NCBI GenBank assembly: GCA_013187285.1
Contig: JABMIG010000127.1
Coordinates: 1 to 64,000 of the forward strand
Length of the DNA: 64,000 nt
Direction: 5' to 3'
Source of the DNA: Cyclotella cryptica
Taxonomy: Eukaryota > Bacillariophyta > Thalassiosirophyceae > Thalassiosirales > Thalassiosiraceae
The notes under the pieces are model-generated. The model worked only from the letters and a program-made list of their open reading frames with translations. It was not told the DNA's origin and searched no databases. Both the position numbers and the translations under genes were made by a program. This document shows, piece after piece, positions 12,768 to 25,748 of the stretch (its first letter is position 1; every line of letters starts with the position of its first letter).

Positions 12768-12940
12768 AGTACCCATGCATTTCAAACGTGAGAATAAATT
12801 ATTTACAGGTAAGTTTGAGCAACATGTGTATGATTCAACCTAAAATATTCAATAGTGAAAAAAGTGTCTCATGACAAAGAAGAAGGAAAACAAATCTCAG
12901 ATGATAATAAACTAAGATTTTTCAAGAAAAAATCTTGATT
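12768..12940 (+). repeat. Degenerate partial copy of the dispersed repeat family
   Basis: Matches the 3' half of the full copies: it begins near GTACCCATG, keeps AAATTATTTACAGGTAAG, a short trace of the GAAGAAGG tract and the terminal palindrome ending AAATCTTGAT. It lacks the 5' end and the GC-rich palindrome. Same orientation as the copy at 14014-14757. Confidence 0.7.
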
Positions 12941-14013
12941 ACAATAAATACATCATTTACTATTACACCTTACACTTATTGTTCTCAGATACACATGAGT
13001 TCAAATATAACACAAATGATTTCTGCTTAAGTATTGGTCATCATTTTTATGCATTCTCTGACCATTCATACTTTTGAGATTTCCCAAGTTGTGTCTTGGA
13101 TTGGCATTCAAACTACAAGTACTCAAGATGAGTACAACTGTATTACATGTTGTTGTATGTAGTTTGCAAGACCACTAGTGGAGATTATTTTTCCTTTGGT
13201 GAAAACTTTCAATAGACTTAAGTTTTAGCAATATTGTGTTTGGACATGTCACGAAAAGACATGTCAAAGTAAACACAAACAAGACAAGTCATGCAACCAT
13301 GTTGAAGTTTGTTCAGTTTTCAATGCATTCAAATTTGAAGGGGACAAGGCAACAAGACAGCCAAGAAGCAGCCACAAACATTAGAGTTCATATCCATCAA
13401 GCAGTATTGAATAAGAATCACCATAAAGAGAATAGAGTGATGCTGTTGTTGTGGTGATATAGAAGAGAAAATAGGCATGTCACCAATGAAAGGTGAGTGC
13501 ATGCATTATTAGGTGCTATTGTGAGAATCGCATACAAAAAGATTGAAAACAAATACATACAAAATTTCTCTTATTGTGTTCTTGTATCATGGGATCAACA
13601 AGCTTTCTATGTACAGGTGTCCTGTGAATTGGCATGTCCGAAGGTTTATGAGCTCTTCCATTGACCAAAACTAAAGAAGAGAATACAGATGTATTACTCT
13701 GCCATTTATATTTGCCCTTAGTTGTGCATGAAATATTAAAAATTTATATTGGCACCTGTCACTTGGTTGCTTTAATGTCAAAGAAAGATTAAGACAGACA
13801 GGAATGTTACCCTAAAATATCATTACATAATTGTGAATCTTCATGCCATGACTGTTGAACTGAAACTGGCCAGGGGCCTTGTCTGTGACTGAAATTGTAT
13901 TTTAACTTAGTCATTTTCTCAAGCCACCCTGCACGGAAGAGTTCACAATTGAACCTTCATATTGCATATATATCTCCTTTGTTTAAAATGTATCCAAGCA
14001 GTACTATCAGTAA
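12941..14013. other. Intergenic, no supported gene
   Basis: AT-rich spacer between two copies of the dispersed repeat. The 73-codon open frame at 13236-13457 has no recognisable features. Confidence 0.5.
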
Positions 14014-14583
14014 ATTACCAGCAGCCGTTGCAAGATTTTTTGTAGCGAGCTAGAGAGAATGCAATTCGTAGAGACAGAGGAAGAGGTACTTTGAAAATAA
14101 CGTGGCTTGTCTGCTCTTAATTTTTAATGAAGAAATCGCAGTTGCTGGGCGTGAGCGCCTCGCGTGCTTCCGCTGCGCTCACGCTTGCCCCATTTTAAAA
14201 GTAGGAAATATAGCTTGGTAACGTTCCTTGTTAGACAATCTTTTGTGACAGTATAACATTACCTTCAAGTTCACAAAACCATTCGTGTAAGTTTTTTGTG
14301 ACACTTTAATGATCCCTTCAAGTTGACAAAAGCATTCTTGTAAAACATGTTGTATGTTATAACTTTGTTCTTTCAACCTATTCACAAGATATAATTTTAA
14401 AGGTATGCAATTACGTACGACAATATAACTACCCATGTAAGTCCAATCGAAAAATGAATTATTTACAGGTAAGTTAACATCAACTTCGTGGTCAGTACCT
14501 GTTTTGGCAAAAAGCAAAAAAACTGTCTCACTGAAGAAGAAGAAGAAGAAGAAGAAGAAGAAGAAGAAGAAGAAGAAGAAGAA

Positions 14584-14630
<47 letters not shown>

Positions 14631-14757
14631 AGAAGAAGAAGGAGAAGGAGAAGGAGAAGGAGAAGGAGAAGGAGAAGGAGAAGGAGAAGGAGAAGGAGAA
14701 GAAGGAAAAAACGGCTCAGTTTCCAACACAACTAAGATTTTAAAAAAAATCTTGATA
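14014..14757 (+). repeat. Dispersed repeat family, longest copy (744 bp)
   Basis: The left end reads ATTACCAGCAGCCGTTGCAA followed by GATTTTTTGTAGC. The right end is a small palindrome (CTAAGATTTT...AAATCTTGAT). Between them, in order, are a GC-rich imperfect palindrome (about 14147-14192), an AT-rich middle with AATTATTTACAGGTAAG, the phrase TTTTGGCAAAAAGCAAAAAA, a (GAA)n then (GGAGAA)n tract (about 14533-14706), and GGCTCAGTTTCCAACACAAC. The same order of parts recurs at 50905-52127 and 60202-60638. It has no coding capacity. It is probably a non-autonomous mobile element. A transposase family cannot be named. Confidence 0.85.
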
Positions 14758-17700
14758 GAAAATAATTGAGATCCTTGTTCAATGTCTACTGTGTACATGC
14801 ATATAAGTGGCTCATGTCAAGCTGATCCATGGTAACATTGCTTTTTCTTTGTGGACACACTGCATTGTTTACAGTGCATTCTAAAATGGTGTGACTTCTA
14901 AATGTGGCCATAGCAGTGGAATTGCTCTACTTGGTACACTGTAGATTGACTGCCAGGAACTGTCCATAAGATCTCAACAAGTGGAAATGAGTGCCGGTCT
15001 CCAATTACAATTACAGATCAAAGGTAGTTGTTTTATTAATATGAGATTAAACATTTACAGCACAAGAATTTGCAAATTGAGTATGTAAAGGTGGTCAATT
15101 GGATCAAGAATGTAATAGGGCTTCCACCTGCTACCCTGTCTGTATGCTTCCATCATGCATGCTTTTAAAAGGAATAAGGCGTTGTATGTGGCTTTTGATG
15201 CATCCTTCTGCAAGCTTCTTAATTTCATAAGGTATCAAAGAAAAGCCTGACAGCATGTAGATAGTTTGTGAGGCATGTTGCCCATATGATTCATCGGTGA
15301 ATGAAGCCTGTCTTCATCAATGAAAGATGACATCCATGAGAGGCTATGGAATTAACCTTGGGTATAAGCTGCAAGACCCCAGTTAGTCATGTGATCAAGA
15401 GGAATCCTAATCCTACAACCATGATGCGTGCTCATGCATGCCTCCATTAAGATGGGGACTATTCATGTAGACAAACTCTACCAATGAGTACAGTAGAGGT
15501 TTGTCACAAAAGAACAAGGGACAGAATGCAATTGATATACATGGTTAGAGTTCACATCAATCCTCCTGAACTATATTGGAGCTCTCACTATGTTGTCGAT
15601 CAATGGTACTGGTGCCAGAACTTGAACATAATTTTAGTGTTGTGCACTGGATATTTCAGCATACATTGTGTCCTACTTTGTAGGACATGCCCCCATCTTG
15701 GCACCTATTCTGTAAATTCATTATTCATTCATCTCATGGGTAAAGCACACAATCGATATCAAGGGAAGAAAATGCAGTTGCTGATGAGATATCCTATCTT
15801 AAAAACCTAACAAAAGGTTGGGAAGATATTTGTTACTTTGATAATTCTTCCATTCTGTATAAAATGCTACCAGTACAGGGCTGCAGCTGTTTTGTGTTAA
15901 GCCTAAGTTCTGGTCTGCTTGTAGTGCATTGTGCTGATGCAGAAATCACAGAATCTAGCATATTTAAACGACTTAAGACATCACAGTCTTGAAGAGCTCA
16001 TTACATGGGGGGGCATGAGAAACTTCTATTTGGATAATCTCATTAGATGGGGTATATGAGTAATTTCTACCGTGACCCATCATTGTCAGGCCTCTGATGA
16101 TGAGTGTGCTACTGAGCTAGTGAAAGCTCATCTAGGAGAGTATAAATATCCAGAATAAAAGAGTATAACATGTAATCTGAAAAGAGCATTAAACTTGTCC
16201 CAGTCTGGGTTCCATACTGTTAACCAATAATCTTTCATTTCTTTTTGATAATCTACAGGAAGATGAAGAGATTGAGTGTCAGGGCTCTCCTTCCCTGATC
16301 AGTTTGTCATCTCAGAGATATTGTAGCAAATAAAGAGGGGATCTTTGTGGTTGATGGATTTGTGGGCAATGTGATTGTCGTGTCACAGAAACTGCCCCCA
16401 CCCCACCCCAAGCATCAGAGCTGGTTCAGAAATATCTAGACAAGCCAGATGTTTACATGTTTTCAGGTAGACACGATAAATGGGTTGAGAGCTTTATGGA
16501 AACCAATTTCACCAACAATGCCAACGAGAATGCCCTGTGATTCAACAGGAGAAACAGACAGAGTAAAGAGGCTAAGGTTGAGATATACAATTGGCCATCT
16601 TCATCATAAAAATGGCAGGAGATTTTAGAGGATGTCAGTTGTCAAGTTTTATGTGACATTCTGGAGATGCAGATGTGATCATGAAATTTTTGTAGTATCT
16701 GAAGTCAAATCTCTAAGATAGATAAAATATTTACTTAGGCCTGTGTGCTATAGATGCAAACAAAGTCATCACAGTTTTACATGACCTGTGAATGTGGAAC
16801 TTTATGAATGCCTGTGCAACGGGATACAGTTTTCTGTAGATAGAATCATGATCTCCATGCATCTAAACATACAGAGAAGTGCTGGTTCACAACTTAATAC
16901 GTATTCAAGGATTGCTCTCTGATGGGATATTGGTGCAAAATCCTTTGATCCTGGTTGGCCTTTGATACTGAAGTATGTCTTTCAAAGGCCTTTACAGACT
17001 AGTCCCTAGGTATCATATGAATCTTTGTCATGGCCTTTATTGGTTGCCCTTCTTGGTGTGTTTCTTTGGATTGAATGAGACCAAAGGGGCACCATAAAAG
17101 TTGTATTTGGTCTTCCATGATTTCATGGTCTGTCCCAAGAATCCTACCCATCACAGCAAGAAACGTGTGCATAACAGGACTCAATGGAGCTCTCAAATGA
17201 AGCCTGCTACACCTGCTACAGGACACAAGAAAACCAAAGTTCATAGTGGCATCTACAACGTTGCCAAAGCTTGTTGCACATACAGATTTGATCACACACT
17301 TTTCACAGAATCTCAAACAAAATATCTGAGTTACACCAACTTTTATTTACTCAAATCTTAAACAACTTTCTTGTGTTGGTCTGGGGAAAGTTTGATGACC
17401 ATTGAGACAATGATACAATCTTCTACCAGTGTAAACTCAACCAATTCAGGTCAAACTCATATTTCTGTTAAAGAGGAACTTGCCCCCCAAAAGTGTGATG
17501 ATTAAACCTGCCAGGATTTTGAAGTCATCTGCAGGCAGACAAAATCAAGGTGTAGATGAAGAGTTATTATAACGTTTTTACATGATCTCTGACAAAGGAA
17601 CTCTGTGAATGAAAAGCAACGGGACATATTTTTCTGCAGTTGGAATCATGGCCCATGCATGCAGATATGAAGAACGTCGAAGTTCATGATTATATCTGTG

Positions 17701-18008
17701 CACAGTCTATTTCTCGACGTCAAGAAAGTAGAAAATTAGATAGATTTTTCTGCTATCTAGACAAGTTTTGCCAGCGCTGACACTTGGCGGTCCGAACCAA
17801 TTGAGAGGGCTCTCTCATAAAGTGCTTGTTTTGGACAAAGGCACTATATTGTGAGAGCAGTACACATCATAAGCTCAAAGCATTTGATAACTAAATTTGG
17901 AGGGAGGCTTCGGTAAACAAATTGTGCATTTTCTACTCATTGTGACATTGGAACTTACTCCGTGTACTCCAATCGACACAGGAGCAGATGAGAAACGATG
18001 CCGAAAAA
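14758..18008. other. Gene-poor region with one diverged duplication
   Basis: No supported gene. Sequence at 16775-16890 is repeated in diverged form at 17576-17692; shared words include CAACGGGA and GGAATCATG or GAATCATGA. Opposing open frames at 16999-17316 (-) and 17101-17361 (+) may be the remnant of an old coding element, but no domain is recognisable. Confidence 0.45.
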
Positions 18009-20857
18009 TTACGATGCAGGGGCTGCACCTTGTGGTGACGCCATAATCCCATCATAGTCTCTGGGATAATATGGACCAAAATACTCCTCGACTATATTTG
18101 ACTTCCGCAGCGGATTTTCTCCCATATCTCTCAAAAGCGCATCATGATAATGAGTCTGATGAAGCAAGATCAAACTCGCTCGAGAACAAGTTGGTGGCAT
18201 CCATGAACGTGACCACTCTTTATGAGCTGCAATCTCATTCTCCATTGTAGATATATTTGGCTGGGGGGTAAAGCCGTTTAATATTCGGGCTAACCACTCG
18301 GCCTGAATCCCATAACTGCTTATGTTGGATATGGTAGCAGCCTTTCCTATGAAAGCCAAATTCCGCACTCGGGGCGGAAGAATTTGACGGTAGAGATACA
18401 AACCATCGCTCTCAATATTCAAATCTTTGACAATACTTTCTGCAAAAACGGAATAGTTAGGTTTGAAGCCAGTTGCAAAAACGACGATATCTGCATCTAT
18501 GTTGCTAGTTCCTGATTTTGATAGCTCGATGGATGAATTACCAAGGAAACGGGATATTTCTCCAATCTTAAAGTCAATGGCTTTGCTTTTGATAAGGTCT
18601 TGCAAATCAGAGTTGAGCACTTGAGCATATCCTAATGGCCCCAATAGAAAACGAACCATTCTCGAGTTGTCAGCTTTTGAACTGTTGACGTAAAGAGTTC
18701 ACTTATTTTCATTCACTTCAAATCTCACCATAAAAATCGTCCACCACATCGGCTTTTGGACTTCTGTCGCCAAACAGCCCAAGCTGCAAACGAAATAACG
18801 CCTCTACTGCATAGAACGCTCCTCCAACAATAGGCCAACCAAACGTTCGAAACAAAGACACCGCCTTACCAGTCCCCTCATCAGGATAAACGCCCCTATG
18901 TGCACTTACAAGGGCGGTACCAAATCTACTTAAGAAGACATATTGGAAGGGAATCACTCCCGCAATCTTTCGTGGCGTTGGCCAATGCGCCTTGCGAGAT
19001 AAAAGAGTGACATGTGCTGCCCCTGCCCTGTGAGCTTCTACGGCACAGTCTATTGCACTTTTGCCTCCGCCGACAACAATGACGCGTTGTCCTTTGGCAA
19101 TTGAAACATCTGAGAATTGACTACTGTGGAGAATCTGCCCTTGGTATTTGTCGGTTCCATCAATGTCAGAGGGCAAGAAGGCATCTCGGTTTGAATAGAG
19201 TCCTGTCGCGGAAACCAAGTAGTCAAACGAATGACGCTCTTGAGTGCTCGTTGATCCGTCACTATGAAGCTGTTTGATTGACACCTCCCATGTTCCATCT
19301 TCTTTTTGGTCAACAGATTCTACAAAGGTATTCAACTGTATCGAATCTTGTAGACGAAATTCCTTTACCATTCGCTCCAAATATCTTTGAACTTGCACAG
19401 CTGACGGGTACTCGCCTTCCTCCGCTTCCGTCATGGGAAAGTCTTGAACCTCGTACAGTTGTTTCGGAACCTTACATTCAAATGAATTAACCACGGTGGT
19501 ATCCGTAGAAAACACGGTAAGATTCGATTAAACTGAGTACATGAAAATGAAATAGGAGGCGGACACTTTTTACCTGCACACCGAAATTGGCGTAATTCGA
19601 ATTCCACAAACCACCCACTTTGGAATTGGCATCAAAGCACTTGACTTGAAATCCATGTGACTGAAGGGCGCGGGTAGTCTGGAGGCCGGCAACTCCAGCA
19701 CCGATCACGGCAATCGTTTTGGGGCGTGATAACGACTGAGTACCAGATGCGTTGGACGAAAAAGATCGCAGTTGTTGTGATTGCCGGTGAAACGTATGGG
19801 CGCCACGTTGATTTAAAAGGAAGCTTGATTTGACAGTGAATAAGTTCGTTGCTGGCTTGTGATTCGAAGAAGAGGCCCCCATGCCAACATCCATTGCCTT
19901 GCGAACTATGTCGTACCCCTCTTGCCTAGGAGGCACCCACTCCTTATTGATCCCCTCCAAACACATGAGCCGCTGCTGTTCCGGGTCGTTCATGTCCATT
20001 TGCATCAACGCCGATGTAAAGTCCTCCAATAGTTCGATTTTGTCAGGATTATAAACTGCATCAAATTGACAGTGGTCAAACGCAGGGATCTTCGCGTCCG
20101 CCATGATGTCGTAGTGTTCGCTTAGCAAGGTGGGGTCGACTCCCTCCAAGCGTCCCTCCAGAGCGCGATCCCACATCATTTTGGAGAGAACGGCACCATC
20201 CGCCCCCTCCTCTGGTCCGGAGTGCGCCATGGCACAAAGTTCTTTCAACAGCATCACCTCTCCGGCAGCCGTGTCACCATGCTTGCCCACGTCGACATTA
20301 TACTCGACAATCCTGGGCTGCACTCCCTCCAAAACCGTGAGCCAATAAAGAGGCACCACATTCGCCTGAGGACTGTCCCAACTGCCCGCCAACACCAGTC
20401 GATCTTGCAGCTGTTGCACGGAGCGAATCGACCGCGACGTTCGCGTGACGAGCACTGACCTAAAATCTCGATCGACATCTCGCATCCCCAAGCTGAGCAG
20501 CGAGTCCGATGTTTGCACCCCCCTCTCGGCCATGACGTGGGCGATCGGGCCATTCCACGCCACGTCGATGTGGCCATCCAGCAAGGCGCGCACTTGAGCG
20601 GGATAGTTGGTGAAGAGGCAGAAGTCAAACGGATCGGAGCCGCCAGCCGCCATGGCGCGGTTGAGATACGACTGGATCCCGATCCAAATGTCGTTCACGG
20701 CGGGGTCGTAGCTGACGCATCCCATCAGGAGCTGCTGGCGACCGCGGGATGGGACATGGAAGCGGGAGGTGCCAGGTGCCGCTTTGCTGGAGAGGTGGCG
20801 GAGGGCGGCGCGGTGTCGGCCGCGGCAGTGGAGGGAGGAGAGTCTGGTGAAGAGCAT
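18009..20857 (-). CDS. Fusion of PhnD-like substrate-binding protein and flavin-containing monooxygenase
   Basis: Three exons, 20857-19574, 19470-18729 and 18673-18009, with GT-AG introns of 103 and 55 bp, give 896 residues in frame. The N-terminus MLFTRLSSLHCRGRHRAAL is Arg/Ser-rich, acid-free and fits a mitochondrial presequence. Residues about 40-330 resemble periplasmic phosphate/phosphonate-binding proteins of the PhnD type (LLDGHIDVAWNGPIAHVMAE, RDFRSVLVTR, AGSWDSPQANVVPLYWL). From about 379 an FMO begins: GAGVAGL for FAD, the FMO signature YQGQILHSSQF, VVGGGKSAI for NADPH (about 561) and VVFATGFKPNY. FMOs oxygenate N or S atoms, or carbonyls in the Baeyer-Villiger subgroup. The binding domain may select or deliver an anionic substrate such as a phosphonate or sulfonate; that is inference. 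The open frame extends upstream to a TTG at 20914, but 20857 is the first ATG. Confidence 0.88.
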
Positions 20858-23449
20858 CGTTCCGGGCTCCTCGTTTGTTGGTGGACGAGAGAGATACAGT
20901 GGAAAAAGATACAACGATTTTGTAGTGGTCGGGAAACATCCGATTCATCTGATATTAAAAGATACGCGGAGATGGCGCTCAACCGTCAGCTGGCGGATGG
21001 GATCTCACGGGATCTCATGGGATAATTACGGCCACATTGGATACGCTGACGTCAACTCGACTCGGATGCTTGTTTTCGAATCTATTCCTGTACGCTAGAG
21101 TGGTAATGAAGAATAATTTGTTAGGCCTCAGGTCTTCACCACTCTGGTACAACATTGTACACCTACATGACGTACGGTATGGTACCGTCACATCCAAAGG
21201 AGACATCTATAATGATGACACCAGAAGAGAGCAAAAACATCAATTTAAAACCAATGTGAGCTGGGTGGCACTGCCATCCAAGTAGCAGAGACCAATTCCC
21301 CATCTCTTTCTTTTGTCCATCATCTGTGGATTCATTGGAGCCTCACGGACAAACATACCACCTCCTTCAGCCAACAACCCTGGAGATATCACAACATCAA
21401 GACCTCTCGTCTCATGGCCCAGCTCGCCCGCATCACACAACGTCACCTTGATCACATCTTCACAACCTTGTTCTCCTCGGTCATACTATCATCACATACT
21501 CTCCCACCAATATGTTTCTCAGAGAAGATGGCTCGAGTTCAAAGTCTACTGACATGAACACAATTAAAAAACAAGTTGCTACGGAAGCATAACAAAGTAT
21601 TGCAGACCATAATGAACTATCCAAACAGCCTAGCCACCCATCATGGCATCTCAATCATAAAAGAGTTGCTGGCAGCATACATGGGAAACCAACTGACTTC
21701 CATCCAGGTATGGATGCCCTACACTCATCAATCTAGCAGTGAAGAAGATCAATATTCCATCACTCCCAGCAACACTATTTTCTCAGCATTTTATTTAGAT
21801 GCCAGGGATTAGTAGTTTCAAAGCATGCACAATGTCTGATCACAGTCTATCTTGCTGAGCAAGATGCACACTTGTTATCAGAGGTGAGTGATGTTGGGTT
21901 GGAATGCTATCGATGTGCTCCTTTGAGTTGATCTGGTGATGAAAACAAGCAACTTTGGCAGATTCTAGATCTAGTCAGTGACAAAGCACCCGTAGTTCCG
22001 ATGAGGTTTTATGGGGGTGATGTCCAAGGGCCTGCATTACTAGGTACTGCAAACCACAAAGATGACAAACTGGTCGGCAAGTTAAACAAAGTAATTCCGA
22101 GATTTAATAAATGCTAATCATTAGTCATCTGCATCTATTACAATTGCATGATTATTTGCAAAATACTTCAAGTCTCAAAATGATATCTACAAACTTATTC
22201 TTGCACCAACACAGAAATTACATTTAATCTAGAACTTAAAGTCCAGCCATATTCCAAGCACGGTTAACTCCTTTAATAAGCATGGCAAAAATGCAAACAT
22301 TTTACTTAACGTGCAAATATTGCAGGCAAATATCTGCATTATCAAGTTGTTGCTCATGATCAATGTTATCTGTTCCAGCCCCCCAGAATTGTTTAGAACA
22401 TTGGTTATTCTTTCGATAGTAAGGCATTCTCTTTTAGCAGATACCACATCCTACATTGAAAGATTTGCACACACCCTTTCTTTCACAGTAGATTGCACTC
22501 TTTCCTCACAACTTGAAAATGGCACATGAGACATGTGAACTGCATCACCAAAATAGTGTTGATGAGTAGGTTATTCCATTGGATTGTTTCTACAAATTTG
22601 TGATGATGTTTGGTACATCTAGTTCCATTTACATTTAAAGCCCACAGAATTTGTTGATCAAAAATGATTAACTGAATTCAACATTGAACAAATTCATTAT
22701 CGCACAGATAACAATATATGTATGACCTGAAGCTATGAAGATGGCTTTATGCCATTTCATAGCTGGAGGAAAAACATATCATAATGATACTTAATCTGAC
22801 AGATGAAAAAATTACACATCCTATCTACAGAAGGATGATATTGCCACTGCTTGTCATACATGCTACCAACAATGTTCTTGCTTGTGTTGTTTACCACAGG
22901 TGATGATATTCTGATATTTTTCAAAGAGTTTCTTGCCACAATATTCCAAGTGATATCATCCGTGAGCATTACGGCATTGTTTTGAGCCAGGTAGTTATGT
23001 TCACTACTTCAGAGTTATGAGGGAATTGAAGGCTAATTGTGGTGCTAATGGGGGTGTTGTTGTTAGTTGGCCTGTGCTTCATGCAAATAAGAATCCACTC
23101 ATGTTAATCCATCATTATTTGCTTATGAAGGAATTTGGTCATACAATACCTCATTTATCTGATTGTGCCAGTCGCCTTCTTGAATTTGCCAAAGATGACA
23201 TGAACAATAATGTTTTCAACAACTCTCCACAGGAATTAACAATGGTTCATCAGATTGTGGAGTCTGCAGCTGAAAATGATGAACTATTGTCCTTTGACTG
23301 AAGTGGTTGAAACTTTGACTTTTTGTTTCTTGTGTTTAGCATTATTTGACACTGGGAAAATTCAATTTGGAGGCATTATCTGTAATAAAGGGTAATAAAT
23401 CATTAAAATGATGAATCATTTTGATCATTCTTCCATTATATCATTGGTA

Positions 23450-23960
23450 TCATCATACATCATACGACTCCTACAGCTCTTGATGTCATACATCACACAG
23501 TCAATTTTTGGAAAAGTTGAATTGCATATCATGAGCTGCTTGCTTGTCCAGTTCCACATTTTGAATATATTTCTATATCATGTGGTGTATACATCTCCAC
23601 CTGACATTCTATGTAATATTATATCCAAAAAAATACAACTGCACTTCATGCTGTATACATTTCCACCTAACATTCTACGTTAGATTGAATCAATATCATA
23701 TTGTGTCAATAAATACAACCATACATCATGTGGTTGTACCTTCTTTGACTGAAATTGGCACATCATGCATCATGCTGTATGCATCTTGGTTTAACATAGT
23801 AGTCATGTTGTGTCCAAGAATTTCAACGCACATCATGTGGTAGTATGTTCTCCAACTAGAATTGTATAACCCATGTGGAATCATACATCATACAGTCCCA
23901 TTTTTATCATGTTGTTGTATATCATGTGGTGTATATATCTCCATCTAACAAGGTATATCA
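23450..23960. repeat. Degenerate minisatellite, units of about 80 bp
   Basis: Phrases such as CATCATGTGGTGTATACATC followed by TCCACCTAACATTCTA recur five or six times with heavy divergence. The unit boundaries are blurred, which indicates an old array. Confidence 0.6.
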
Positions 23961-24659
23961 CAATGTCAGCGTAAAGAAGATCACTTTCATAACCGGTCTC
24001 CACAAAACCTTGTACATCCATTTCTAATTACTGAAGGACTGATAGTCTGGCCCATTCCTTTTTGGACTTGTTCTCATCACATGCAAATTCATACGGAGTA
24101 GTGTTCTCTCTTGATTCTCCAGCCTCACAACCTTCTTTTAATTCCTGACACAACTCCATCTAGAATTCTGCAAGATCTGCATCTACTTCATTAGCTTCTT
24201 CAATAATCTTTCCTCAAAGCTCTTGATAAAGACAGCTGGCAACACACGACAATGAAAGGACAATGTCTAATGTGGTTATCATTTTCTTCCTGGTTTCATC
24301 TTTAGACTCATATATGACATAAGGTCAATTTGTTCTGTCGAATTACATGGTAATGGAGACCATGTACTGCACTTATGTGATTCTTCGAACTTTGTTGGAT
24401 CAAATCAATAAACAGAACTATTGGGGTAGGATGGCGGTTGATTTTTTGCATTATCTGGAATTCTTTGGGATAGTTTAATCAAGGCAGATGATACGTCAAC
24501 AGACTTGCCAGAATCTTCAACAATGAATTGTTAAGTCCATTGCTGAGATTCTGTGAATGCCTGCAAAATTCAGTGTTCAAGGGATTGGTCCATTGGAGAC
24601 CAACAAAAGGTGACAAGATTAGTACTGTCTTAGAGAGCATCTCTGTCATTAATGCAATT

Positions 24660-24990
24660 ACATTGGAATGGCATGAATGTATGACATGCAATGATACTTT
24701 GTGAGGGTGTGAACGGATGCCATACTATCTCACTTTGTAAGTTTAGCACCGTAAGATGTACGATGTCATAATGGGTAGGGATCACTGCATGAAATGACAC
24801 TATTGATGTTGACACTATATGGTGTGTGATGTCAATAAGGGATCATGGCATCTTATGATTTGCATTGTCACTATGGGATTGCAGCACCATTGTATGAGGT
24901 GCAGGATCACTATGGGATAGCGACACCGAAAAATGTATGATGTCATTCAATGACAGCATAAGTATTGGCCTATTTATTGTGACAATGACA
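24660..24990. repeat. Degenerate tandem repeat, ATGATGTCA/CACTATGGGA motifs
   Basis: Short phrases (GACACTAT, TATGATGTC, GGGATCA, CACTATGGGAT) recur at irregular 40-60 bp steps. No coding potential was recognised. Confidence 0.5.
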
Positions 24991-25748
24991 GGGAGATGGA
25001 TATGGAATGAGACTTCATATGTAACTGACAGGAGGGATGGAAATAAAACCAGTGTGGACACACAAATTGGAAGGCATGCAAAAGGAGACACCAACTACAA
25101 TTGAAACATGAAATCTAATTTTCCCTGGCAATACAAAGATGTTGAAACAAAATCATTACCCAACTCTTTGATGAACTTGGACACTGGAGACCATACTGGC
25201 GTGAATTGTCATCATTGACTGGTGTTTCTTGAATTGCTATGGTGATGATGAAAAATGTAATGGGACGGTATGGTCTATCTGGCACAGGGGGAAATGACAA
25301 ATGACTAATGAGGGTTGATAGCAATTTTTGAACTGAAAAGGGATGCTGATGTAGGAGGTCCTGAAATTTGCAACTGAATGATATAAAACTTTGAAAAGTG
25401 CTTGGAATAGTCAACCCCTAAAGAGGATAGAGCGAAAATTTAAGATCCCTTTTTACTCACCAAAATGACAAAGCAGCTTTGGACATACTAGAAGCACAGT
25501 TCAAGTGTATCTTTCGGCATTCATGATGCTTCAGACCCAGGTTTTACTGTAGTACTGGATGCTCCGGGTACCCGACATACAGCGGTGTTTTAAATGTAGT
25601 AGTACCAACATGATAAACATCATAGTCTACCAAGCAGCAGCACTCAAAATGTTGTGAAAACAAAAGATCTAATCGTTCGCATCAGTAAATTAGGTGAGGT
25701 AACCAGGAATAAGGAATGAGGAACTCTGAAACATTTCCATCTTGGTTG

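Larger units (their letters stand above)
20858..25748. other. Gene-poor region with degenerate minisatellites
   Basis: The first 200 bp should hold the promoter of the fusion gene. A 94-codon ATG-started frame at 23017-23301 (+) has balanced composition but no known domain and is left uncalled. Two fields of diverged tandem repeats are listed separately. Otherwise no gene, RNA or mobile element is supported. Confidence 0.45.

Noticed and set aside
14463-14798. Long open frames in all phases over the (GAA)n tract
   Set aside because: They are poly-Glu, poly-Lys, poly-Ser or poly-Leu translations of a microsatellite inside a repeat element.
16999-17316. Opposing frames of about 100 codons that might be an old transposase
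   Set aside because: No motif or terminal repeats could be found to support it.
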